Source: Gammaproteobacteria bacterium
Lineage (GTDB): Bacteria; Pseudomonadota; Gammaproteobacteria; Comchoanobacterales; Comchoanobacteraceae
DNA: 15,972 nt
Reading direction: 5' to 3'
Assembly: GCA_030829925.1 (NCBI GenBank)
Contig: JAURNZ010000033.1
Span: 1-15,972, forward strand
Part shown: piece after piece, positions 7,106 through 13,829 of the stretch
How the letters are laid out: every line of letters begins with the position of its first letter
Numbering within the stretch: position 1 is the stretch's first letter
Notes under the pieces: generated by a model
What the model saw: the letters and a program-made list of their open reading frames with translations, nothing else
Told to the model about the DNA's origin: nothing
Database searches by the model: none
Position numbers and translations under genes: made by a program

Positions 7106-8746
7106 CTAATAGTCAATCTTTTTAACTATGTTTAAAGTGTCGACTTGAGCTTTATCAGGTGTAACCGCATGAATTGTACTATTTATGTGATCATTGAATT
7201 TAAATAGCGATATGTCACACTGATCTTGTTTTTGTCGCTTTTTAGCACATTCAGTTTTCTCTTCTGGTGAAATTGTAACAAGGTGGTTTCTTTTAGAAGA
7301 GATTTTATTTTGTGGTGAAGCAAAGATATTGTTTCCAGAGCTGCAAGTTACTCTAAATATCCCATCTTCGTCACTATCTGATTCTGGGTAATCATAAGTA
7401 ACTGAATCATCTGTTGTGTTTAGATCTTCATGAATGGTTGCAGGTGAAGGATGGGAAGAAATTATATTTATTTCACTTTTCGGTTCAGGTAAAGTTGCTT
7501 GAAAAGTGAATATTTTTGGTGAGCGGATGTGATATAGACCAAAGACGCTAATCGGCACGCACTTTGGAGGCCTCATTACAGAGCTAAAATGCCTAATATT
7601 ATTAAGTGCATGATATCTTCTTACTCCAACGAAAAGAAATGTCTCGAGAAGTATATTATCTACATCTAACCATTCAAAATATCGATGTTTGCGTCGAGTT
7701 TTTTCAGCTATGTTAAGTAGGACATAGTGTGTATCAACTAATTGTACGATTTGACACGGTTTGTTTTTGAGGGCATCCACGACCATTGGTAAATGTTTAT
7801 ATAGATATTTATTTGGTATTTCTAATCTTAAGCTTAATGATTGATCCTTTTTAGGAAAAAAATCAATATTATCATTAATAAGTTGATATAATTTAAATTT
7901 AGAAGCTTCTTGAATAATAGCTGACATGTTATCCCAGAATATATCATCGAGCTGATTAATGGTGTTTTCTGTCTCAATTATTCTTAATTGCACATCAGTT
8001 GTATCAAATAGTTCTTTTAAATCATTTAGTTCGTTAAACAAGTTTGTTTTATGCAGGTAGTAAAGATACTTTATTCTGCTAAATAGGTCACTGAATAATT
8101 TTTCAATTTTTATAAAGTATTCAGTGCGTAAAGGGTCATTCATCCTTTTAGATAATGCCATTGATCGAATGAGTTTGCCGTGGCTTTCGATGTTAAAATA
8201 ATAAATTAGATTGCAGTTAGAATTGAGTGATTCTTTAACAAAAGAATTAAAAAAAACACTTAATTGAATCTTAGAAAGCTCTGTAAAATATTTATCTTGG
8301 TGTTCAGGTGATTGAACACGTTCTTTAGAGCTAAGAAAATCCAAACCAGTTTGAGTGTTGCCTTGAATGGATTCAAGGGTTATTTCAGAATTTTGTGAAT
8401 CTAAACTTGATGATAAAGATGAATTAATTAAGTTACTTTCTGTTGATTGAGGCGAAAGTATTTCATTGTCAGTAAGCCCTTCAGTGTTCTGACTGTTTGG
8501 GTAAGTTAAAAATAAATTTGTAAACAAGTTGTTTGGCTCAAAGTCATTATGCATTTGAGGGGTTGGAATATCATAATCCATACCTTCATCTTGTTCTAAG
8601 AAATATGAATCAATACTTCTATTGTCATCATCAATTTGGATGGGTTCATAAAATGAATTAAAAGAGTCTGAACTCTCTGTGTTCGGAGTATTTTGGATAT
8701 CCATTTTTTGTGAGTCATTAGCCATAACAATTGAGATTCTACCCAT
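7106..8746 (-). CDS. Uncharacterised 546-residue protein with disordered acidic and S/T-P-rich flanks; effector candidate
   Basis: I do not recognise a family. No signal peptide or membrane helix is visible. Residues 1-145 are low-complexity, rich in Ser, Asn, Asp and Glu, and probably disordered. Residues about 150-420 look like a folded, mostly helical domain, with a basic TRRKHRYFEWLD (350-361) and FLFVGVRRYHAL. Residues 420-546 are again polar, with an acidic SDSDEDG (456-462) followed by two basic patches, SSKRN (483-487) and KKRQK (502-506), spaced like a bipartite nuclear signal. Eight Ser/Thr-Pro pairs occur, all in or near the flanks (T62, S98, S146, S409, S434, S477, S493, T529). 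Start 8746 lacks a clear ribosome site; Met8 is an alternative. It follows rmuC by 44 AT-rich bases and may share its transcript. A secreted host-directed protein is a reasonable guess, unproven. Confidence 0.82.
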   Translation of the reverse strand: MGRISIVMANDSQKMDIQNTPNTESSDSFNSFYEPIQIDDDNRSIDSYFLEQDEGMDYDIPTPQMHNDFEPNNLFTNLFLTYPNSQNTEGLTDNEILSPQSTESNLINSSLSSSLDSQNSEITLESIQGNTQTGLDFLSSKERVQSPEHQDKYFTELSKIQLSVFFNSFVKESLNSNCNLIYYFNIESHGKLIRSMALSKRMNDPLRTEYFIKIEKLFSDLFSRIKYLYYLHKTNLFNELNDLKELFDTTDVQLRIIETENTINQLDDIFWDNMSAIIQEASKFKLYQLINDNIDFFPKKDQSLSLRLEIPNKYLYKHLPMVVDALKNKPCQIVQLVDTHYVLLNIAEKTRRKHRYFEWLDVDNILLETFLFVGVRRYHALNNIRHFSSVMRPPKCVPISVFGLYHIRSPKIFTFQATLPEPKSEINIISSHPSPATIHEDLNTTDDSVTYDYPESDSDEDGIFRVTCSSGNNIFASPQNKISSKRNHLVTISPEEKTECAKKRQKQDQCDISLFKFNDHINSTIHAVTPDKAQVDTLNIVKKIDY

Positions 8747-8790
8747 GTGATCTTAAGAAAACAACTATTTTTAATAAATTTTTTAAATTA

Positions 8791-9870
8791 TTACTCTATT
8801 GAATCATAGTTGAAATCAACTTTCTCAATTTTTTCAAACCTTTGTGTAATTTTGCTTGATGACTTATGTACAAGGTCTATATCTTGATAAGCAAGTTGAA
8901 CATGCCTGGCTAAATCATTCATGCGTTTCTGAAACCTTTGAAAATCAGCAGAAAGCATTTGAATATGTTTTTGAATTAAGTGAACTTGCTCACGAGTTTC
9001 AACGTCTTTAATGACGGCCATTGCAGTTGTTAAGATTGCCATCAGTGTGCTTGGGGATGTTAGCCATACTCTTTGTGATTGAGAGTATTCAACAAGTTCA
9101 GGTAGTTGTGCATGAATTTGAGCAAATATAGATTCTGCAGGTATAAATAGAATGGCACTTTCTGCTGTCTCACCTGCAATGATGTATTTGCTTGCTATGT
9201 CGTTGATATGTTTTTTGATGTCTTGTATAAATTGTGATTTTATTTTTAGGTTGTCTGGTGATTCCTGCAGCCTTCTATAATTTTCAAGTGGAAATTTAGC
9301 ATCTATAACGATATTGCCTGTTGGTTCAGGTAGTAGCAATAAGCAATCGGCTCTTTTTTGGTTAGACAATGTTGCTTGTAATTTAAAATGTTTTTCGGGA
9401 ATGGTATTTCTTATAAGTTGATGCAATTGAATTTCACCAAAGGTGCCCCTTGCTTTCTTATCATTTAATATGTCTTTTAGGGTAATGATGTCAGATGATA
9501 GCTCTTGGATTCTTTTTTGAGCTGTATCAATCTCAGCGAGTCGTTTGATCACGTTGTTAAAAACCTCAGATGTTTTATCAAATCCTTCACCAAGTCTTCG
9601 ATCAACTTGCCCAGATATTTGTTTTAATTGTTGATCTGTTAGTTGCATGATTTTTTGAAACTGTTCCCCTTGGAAGTTAATTTGCTGTCTTAAAAGTAGT
9701 TCGAGTTGGTCACGAATTTCCTTAGTATTTTGATTAAATAAGGGTAATAGTTGTTCTTGCATCAATAATGCATTTTGATCTTTATTAAGGGGTTTTGGTT
9801 GAGTATAAAGTTTGTATGTAATGATGGCTTGAAAAGCAATCACAGTTAAAGTCAATATATAAATCATCAT
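8791..9870 (-). CDS. rmuC: DNA recombination protein RmuC homologue
   Basis: RmuC proteins limit recombination between inverted repeats and are thought to act as membrane-tethered nucleases. The 359 residues start with a membrane helix (about 2-20), then a long coiled-coil region (about 35-135) rich in Gln, Leu and Glu. The RmuC domain follows, with ARGTFGEIQLHQLI (140-153) and VIDAKFPLENY (188-198). D190-x-K192 with E146 and D175 resembles the PD-(D/E)xK nuclease core. FIPAES (242-247) and VWLTSPSTLMAIL (268-280) are further family blocks. It is shorter than the 475-residue E. coli protein, mainly through a shorter coiled coil and C-terminus. Two ATG codons stand in tandem at the start. It diverges from the yibN-grxC-secB operon across 51 bases. 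Confidence 0.92.
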   Translation of the reverse strand: MMIYILTLTVIAFQAIITYKLYTQPKPLNKDQNALLMQEQLLPLFNQNTKEIRDQLELLLRQQINFQGEQFQKIMQLTDQQLKQISGQVDRRLGEGFDKTSEVFNNVIKRLAEIDTAQKRIQELSSDIITLKDILNDKKARGTFGEIQLHQLIRNTIPEKHFKLQATLSNQKRADCLLLLPEPTGNIVIDAKFPLENYRRLQESPDNLKIKSQFIQDIKKHINDIASKYIIAGETAESAILFIPAESIFAQIHAQLPELVEYSQSQRVWLTSPSTLMAILTTAMAVIKDVETREQVHLIQKHIQMLSADFQRFQKRMNDLARHVQLAYQDIDLVHKSSSKITQRFEKIEKVDFNYDSIE

Positions 9871-9884
9871 AGTTATTAATTTAC

Positions 9885-9913
9885 TTCAAACTTAGTAAAT
9901 TATCACGTATAAT
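9885..9913 (+). promoter_or_regulatory. Promoter of the yibN-grxC-secB-msbA-lpxK operon
   Basis: TATAAT at 9908-9913 is a perfect -10 box. TTCAAA at 9885-9890 matches four of six -35 bases with an ideal 17-base spacer. The expected start of transcription is about 9919-9921, at most a few bases before the ATG at 9922, which also has no Shine-Dalgarno. The first gene may therefore be read from a leaderless mRNA. The element lies in the 51-base divergent gap with rmuC. Confidence 0.65.
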
Positions 9914-9921
9914 CTTTAATT

Positions 9922-10323
9922 ATGGAAATTTTAACATTTTTGACACACTATTGGTGGCTAGTATCCATAATAGTTGTCGTACTTATTGCCATTGTAATTA
10001 TGGAATCATTAGAGTCTAATCAAACTAAAAATGCTGTGACATGTGATGAGGGTATTTTGAAAGTAAATGATGCAGGTTATATTTGGGTCGATACGCGCAC
10101 CTTGAAGAAATTCAATGAAGATGCCATTATTGGTGCAAAACATATTGATGAAATAAAAAAACCAAAGTTAAAGTCTAATAAGAAATCTAAATATATCTAT
10201 TACTGTCAAAATGGTTCAGAAAGTTTGAAAATTGCTCAAAAAGAAGCGCAACTATATTTAAAAGGTGGTTTTGATGTTTGGACATCACAAAGCTTACCTA
10301 CAGATAAAAAGGAGATATCATGA
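9922..10323 (+). CDS. yibN: YibN-like membrane-anchored rhodanese-domain protein
   Basis: Small rhodanese-like protein anchored in the inner membrane; the physiological role of this family is not well settled. The 133 residues have one N-terminal helix (about 11-28) followed by a rhodanese domain: WVDTRTLKKFNEDAIIGAKHI (55-75) is the first half, and YYCQNGSES (93-101) carries the candidate active cysteine C95. The C-terminus aligns with E. coli YibN in outline (LKGGFDVW near 113-120). The start is fixed by the membrane anchor even though no ribosome site precedes it. It is the first gene of an operon and shares ATGA with grxC; yibN-grxC-secB is a classic gammaproteobacterial order. Confidence 0.85.
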   Translation: MEILTFLTHYWWLVSIIVVVLIAIVIMESLESNQTKNAVTCDEGILKVNDAGYIWVDTRTLKKFNEDAIIGAKHIDEIKKPKLKSNKKSKYIYYCQNGSESLKIAQKEAQLYLKGGFDVWTSQSLPTDKKEIS

Positions 10324-10562
10324 TTGAAATATATACGACACAATTGTGTCCATACTGTGATCAGGCAAAAGCTTTATTTAAAGATAAAGGTTTAGCCTAC
10401 ACCGAAATTCGTGTAGATACGGACGCAGAAAAAATGACTGAAATGCTCGAGCGTTCTCAAAGAAGAACGGTGCCACAAATTTTCATTAATAATCATCATG
10501 TAGGTGGTTTTGATGATTTAAAACAATTAGTAGAAGCAAATAGATTAGACGATTTATTATAA
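10320..10562 (+). CDS. grxC: Glutaredoxin 3
   Basis: Cytoplasmic dithiol glutaredoxin that reduces protein disulfides and mixed glutathione disulfides with glutathione. The 80 residues are full length. The active site is CPYC (C10-C13), the cis-proline loop TVPQIF (50-55, P52), and the glutathione-binding GGFDD (62-66). A strong Shine-Dalgarno, AAGGAG at 10309-10314, precedes the ATG. It overlaps yibN by 4 bases and is followed by secB after 11 bases. Confidence 0.96.
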   Translation: MIEIYTTQLCPYCDQAKALFKDKGLAYTEIRVDTDAEKMTEMLERSQRRTVPQIFINNHHVGGFDDLKQLVEANRLDDLL

Positions 10563-10573
10563 AGGAGTACCTT

Positions 10574-11017
10574 ATGTCACAAGAAAACCAACCCAATCAA
10601 GAATTTGGAATCAACCAGATTTATATTAAAGACTTATCTTTTGAAGCAATTTTACCATTATACGAGCTAAAGACAGATTGGAGACCTAATGTTTCAGCTG
10701 ATTTAGATAATACTTTCAAACAAGTTGATGAAAACTTTCATGAAATAGCAATCAATATGAAAGTAACTGTTTCTGTTGAAGATAAGACTGTTTTTGTGGT
10801 CGAAATAGAACAGGCGGGTTTATTCAAATTGGCAGGGTTTGATGAAAAGCAAATGGGGCAATTATTAAATAGTTTTTGTCCAAATATTTTATTCCCATAT
10901 CTTCGTGAGTCTGTTGCAGCTTGTATTGTAAAAGGTGGTTATCCTGCCCTACATTTAAGTCCGATCGATTTTGATGCTAGGTATGTGGATATGCTTGAAA
11001 AGCAAAAAGCTTCATGA
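10574..11017 (+). CDS. secB: Protein-export chaperone SecB
   Basis: Tetrameric cytoplasmic chaperone that holds secretory preproteins unfolded and delivers them to SecA. The 147 residues are normal length. Family blocks are IYIKDLSFEA (16-25), the strand region NMKVTVSVEDKTVFVVEIEQAGLF, and the diagnostic CPNILFPYLRE (102-112), then PALHLSPIDFDARY. The first 15 residues are polar and variable, as usual. AAAGGAG at 10561-10567 is an excellent ribosome site. It shares ATGA with msbA. In many gammaproteobacteria gpsA follows secB; here msbA does. Confidence 0.96.
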   Translation: MSQENQPNQEFGINQIYIKDLSFEAILPLYELKTDWRPNVSADLDNTFKQVDENFHEIAINMKVTVSVEDKTVFVVEIEQAGLFKLAGFDEKQMGQLLNSFCPNILFPYLRESVAACIVKGGYPALHLSPIDFDARYVDMLEKQKAS

Positions 11018-12717
11018 ATGTCATTAAGCGATTAATATTATTTTCAAAAAAACATTACAAACTATTTTTTATAGCTGTTCTTGCTAGTACGCTTGCGAGC
11101 TTATTAGATGTATCATTTCTTTACCTAATTAAGCAGTGTACGGATAGACATCATATATCTTCTGAGTTTACACCTGCAGTCATTATTGCAGGTATTCTCT
11201 TGCTGGTTGTCTGTCGTTCATTATTTAATTATGTAGCAGAAGTTTGGATTTTTAAGTTCGGACGTAATGTCATCATGGATATTAGAAATCTTTTATATGA
11301 CAAGTTACTCTCAGTGAAGATTTCTGATGTAGAAAAAAAATCCACGGGTGATTTGACAACGAAATTATTATATCAGTCTGATCAATTAGGCAATGGACTG
11401 CTTAACTTCCTAAAGTCTGTGCTACAAGAAGGATTTGTGGTCATCGGTTGCATATTAGCGCTGCTTTTTATGAATTTCATGATGACATTGATGGTGCTGT
11501 TAACTTTTGTGGTTGTTGCCATTGCAATTCAAAAAGCAGCTGATTATATGCGTGCACACCAATTTGCAGTCCAAGATAGATTGACTGAATTAGCACATTT
11601 TATGGATCAAACAAAATATGCTATAAAAACGGTTTGTATGCAAAATGTCCAAAAGGAAATGAATCATCGTTTTAAGCATATTGTTGAAAACCATACTGCA
11701 CACCAACTAAAAATCAATAAAGCTTCAGCTTTGTCAGCTGGGATAATCCATTTTATCATCACGCTTCCTTTGGCTATGTTGATATGGTTAGTTTTAGTAT
11801 TTCCTAATTGGGTTTCTGCCGGAGATTTCGCTGCATTGGTTTTTGGTTTTTCAAGAATTTATGCGCCAATGAAGCGCATTAGTCGCATGAATGTTGAGCT
11901 TCAAGCAACCATTGCTGCAGGTGATTCATTGTTTACATGGTTTGATGTGAAACCTGAAAGAAGAAATGGCAAGAAATTGACTAATCAATCCTCGCCAAGC
12001 ATTGTTATGGATGACGTCAGTGTTGTTCGTTCAGGAAAAGCTATTTTAAAAGAATGTAATGTAACCATTGACTCAGGTGGTATAACAGCTTTTGCTGGAG
12101 AAACTGCAAGTGGTAAAACAACTTTATTGCAAGTCATTGCAGGATTAATTGAGCCTGATCATGGTGATTTTCGTCTGGATGATGTTTCTATCAAAGATAT
12201 TTATTTACCAAGTTGGCGAAATCAAATAGGTTTTGTTGATCAATCATTACCATTGTTTAATTTATCTATCGCTGAAAATATTGCTTTTTTTGGGAAGTTA
12301 GACATGAAAAGAGTAGAGTGGGCATGTTATATCGCTGCTCTTGACAAAGACGTTGCACTACTTGAAGCTGGATATAACCATATAGTTGAATATGGTGGTA
12401 TTAACTTATCAGGTGGTCAAAGACAACGAGTTGTACTGGCGCGTGCTATTTATCATGCCAAACAATTCATCATCATAGATGAAGCTACTTCAGCATTAGA
12501 TAATGAAACTGAGCAAACCATTTATGAACGGCTAAAATCATTAAAAGACATAACAATTTTATTATCTTCTCATCGTGAAGCTGGTCTTCGATTAGCAGAT
12601 AAAGTCATTGTGCTAGATCATGGCAAGATTGTTGAATCAGGTTCATATCATTCGTTATTAGCGCATGGCGGTAGACTTTCACAACTCATTGGTTCATATG
12701 ATGAGATTAAAGCTTGA
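11014..12717 (+). CDS. msbA: ABC exporter of the MsbA type, lipid A flippase
   Basis: Homodimeric inner-membrane ABC exporter, most likely flipping lipid A-core across the inner membrane. The 567 residues form a six-helix transmembrane domain (about 15-290) and a nucleotide-binding domain (about 328-560). Motifs are Walker A GETASGKT (362-369, K368), Q-loop Q410, signature LSGGQ (465-469), Walker B IIIDE (486-490) and H-loop H520. In Walker A the usual glycine before SGK is alanine (A365). MsbA is chosen over other exporters because lpxK follows directly, as in many gammaproteobacteria; by sequence alone a different lipid or peptide exporter is possible. It overlaps secB by 4 bases and lpxK by 20; a second ATG at 11018 is out of frame with 11014 and is not used. 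Confidence 0.87.
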   Translation: MNVIKRLILFSKKHYKLFFIAVLASTLASLLDVSFLYLIKQCTDRHHISSEFTPAVIIAGILLLVVCRSLFNYVAEVWIFKFGRNVIMDIRNLLYDKLLSVKISDVEKKSTGDLTTKLLYQSDQLGNGLLNFLKSVLQEGFVVIGCILALLFMNFMMTLMVLLTFVVVAIAIQKAADYMRAHQFAVQDRLTELAHFMDQTKYAIKTVCMQNVQKEMNHRFKHIVENHTAHQLKINKASALSAGIIHFIITLPLAMLIWLVLVFPNWVSAGDFAALVFGFSRIYAPMKRISRMNVELQATIAAGDSLFTWFDVKPERRNGKKLTNQSSPSIVMDDVSVVRSGKAILKECNVTIDSGGITAFAGETASGKTTLLQVIAGLIEPDHGDFRLDDVSIKDIYLPSWRNQIGFVDQSLPLFNLSIAENIAFFGKLDMKRVEWACYIAALDKDVALLEAGYNHIVEYGGINLSGGQRQRVVLARAIYHAKQFIIIDEATSALDNETEQTIYERLKSLKDITILLSSHREAGLRLADKVIVLDHGKIVESGSYHSLLAHGGRLSQLIGSYDEIKA

Positions 12718-13693
12718 GCGTTGGATAAATAGGCAGTGGTATTTGCATGGCAAGATTTGTCATCTATTTATCCCTCTAAGTTTTTTATACAAAAAAGTTA
12801 CGAATGCAGGTGAAATACCTCCAAGTCAAAAATTACCAACGCCTGTATGGGTTGTTGGCAATCTAACTGTAGGAGGCTCAGGAAAAACACCTTTCATTAT
12901 TGCTATGGCTAGACTTGCAGCTGAAAAAGGTCTTCGTGTATTAGTTGTAACTAAACCATACCGAATTAAACATAAACTTTCTAAAACCACATTCATAGAA
13001 TCAGTTTTAGAGCCAAAAGTATTTGGTGATGAGCCTTGTTTAATTAAAGCTCAAACCAAAGCAGATGTTTTGTGTATTGCTAAATCTCGTCAAGATATTA
13101 AAAAGTATTCCAAACACTATGATTTGATCCTTTGTGATGATGGTTTACAAGATCATACGTTACAAAGAAGTCTTAATTGGGTTGTTGTGAACAATCAAAG
13201 AGGCTTTGGCAATGGTCATTTAATTCCTAGAGGCCCCATGAGAACTGCTTTAAAATGGTCTAATCGAATCGATCATGTGGTTGAACGAGGGAAGTCACAG
13301 GAAAGCGCTTTAGGGTATACATTAACGGTGGATCATATTTATGCACTTGATACAAATAACCCATGTGACATTGCTATTTTAAAAAACAAAAATATTTTAA
13401 TTGCCTGCGGGCTCGGTCATCCGGATGGTTTTTTTGATGAGGTTCTTAAGCTAGGTATTCAAGGTGAAACCATGGCATACCCAGATCATCATGATTTTTC
13501 TAAGGCAGATATCAATTACTTTCGATCATTCGATGCTGTGATTATTTCAGAAAAAGATGCTGTTAAAGTAAAATCGTTTAATCTTTCACATGTATATGTT
13601 ACAAAGACAAACATTCATTTAAATAATAACCTATCAAACTTAGTGATGGATCTATTGAACGCAATCACTGAAAGTGATACTATAATGGCTTAA
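12698..13693 (+). CDS. lpxK: Tetraacyldisaccharide 4'-kinase LpxK (diverged motifs)
   Basis: Membrane-associated kinase adding the 4'-phosphate to the lipid A disaccharide. From 12698 it has 331 residues, the usual length, and begins MMRLKLERW, as relatives do; an in-frame ATG at 12665 adds 11 atypical residues, and the adjacent ATG at 12701 is equally possible. The P-loop GNLTVGGSGKTP (54-65, K63) is the LpxK signature. RGFGNGHLIPRGPMR and CGLGHPDGFF follow, and the catalytic-site DHH is present (263-265). Two conserved blocks differ: the usual SRGYG reads TKPYR (about 85-89), and the histidine of DDGLQH is aspartate (D152), with the later R-D reading R157-S158. Its last codons contain a TATAAT, and tRNA-Ser begins two bases after its stop. 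Confidence 0.91.
   Translation: MMRLKLERWINRQWYLHGKICHLFIPLSFLYKKVTNAGEIPPSQKLPTPVWVVGNLTVGGSGKTPFIIAMARLAAEKGLRVLVVTKPYRIKHKLSKTTFIESVLEPKVFGDEPCLIKAQTKADVLCIAKSRQDIKKYSKHYDLILCDDGLQDHTLQRSLNWVVVNNQRGFGNGHLIPRGPMRTALKWSNRIDHVVERGKSQESALGYTLTVDHIYALDTNNPCDIAILKNKNILIACGLGHPDGFFDEVLKLGIQGETMAYPDHHDFSKADINYFRSFDAVIISEKDAVKVKSFNLSHVYVTKTNIHLNNNLSNLVMDLLNAITESDTIMA
13681..13686 (+). promoter_or_regulatory. -10 box of a probable tRNA-Ser promoter inside the 3' end of lpxK
   Basis: A perfect TATAAT ends nine bases before the mature tRNA 5' end, exactly where a -10 box with a very short leader should be. The best -35 candidate, TTGAAC at 13655-13660, leaves a long 20-base spacer. An exact inverted repeat, ATCACT-GAA-AGTGAT (13664-13678), sits in that spacer. 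The hexamer overlaps lpxK codons for I-M, so chance is possible, but the spacing fits well. Confidence 0.5.
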
Positions 13694-13695
13694 TC

Positions 13696-13785
13696 GGAGA
13701 GATGGCCGAGCGGCTTAAGGCGCTCCCCTGCTAAGGGAGTATGGGGGCAACCTCATCGAGGGTTCGAATCCCTCTCTCTCCGCCA
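13696..13785 (+). tRNA. tRNA-Ser, anticodon GCU
   Basis: Class II tRNA of 90 nt including an encoded CCA. The acceptor pairs GGAGAGA with TCTCTCC, and the discriminator G is typical of serine. The anticodon stem CTCCC/GGGAG closes the loop CTGCTAA, with GCT at 13730-13732 reading AGC and AGU. A long variable arm (ATGGGGGCAACCTCAT region) and the T arm GAGGG-TTCGAAT-CCCTC complete it. It begins two bases after the lpxK stop. Confidence 0.97.
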
Positions 13786-13829
13786 CTTTAATAAAACTAA
13801 AATCTATAAATACTTAAAAATTTTTTAAT

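Noticed and set aside
13814..13828. AT-only palindrome TTAAAAATTTTTTAA before the 591-residue gene
   Set aside because: Simple A and T runs produce this by chance; no G-C pairs to stabilise a terminator of the tRNA.
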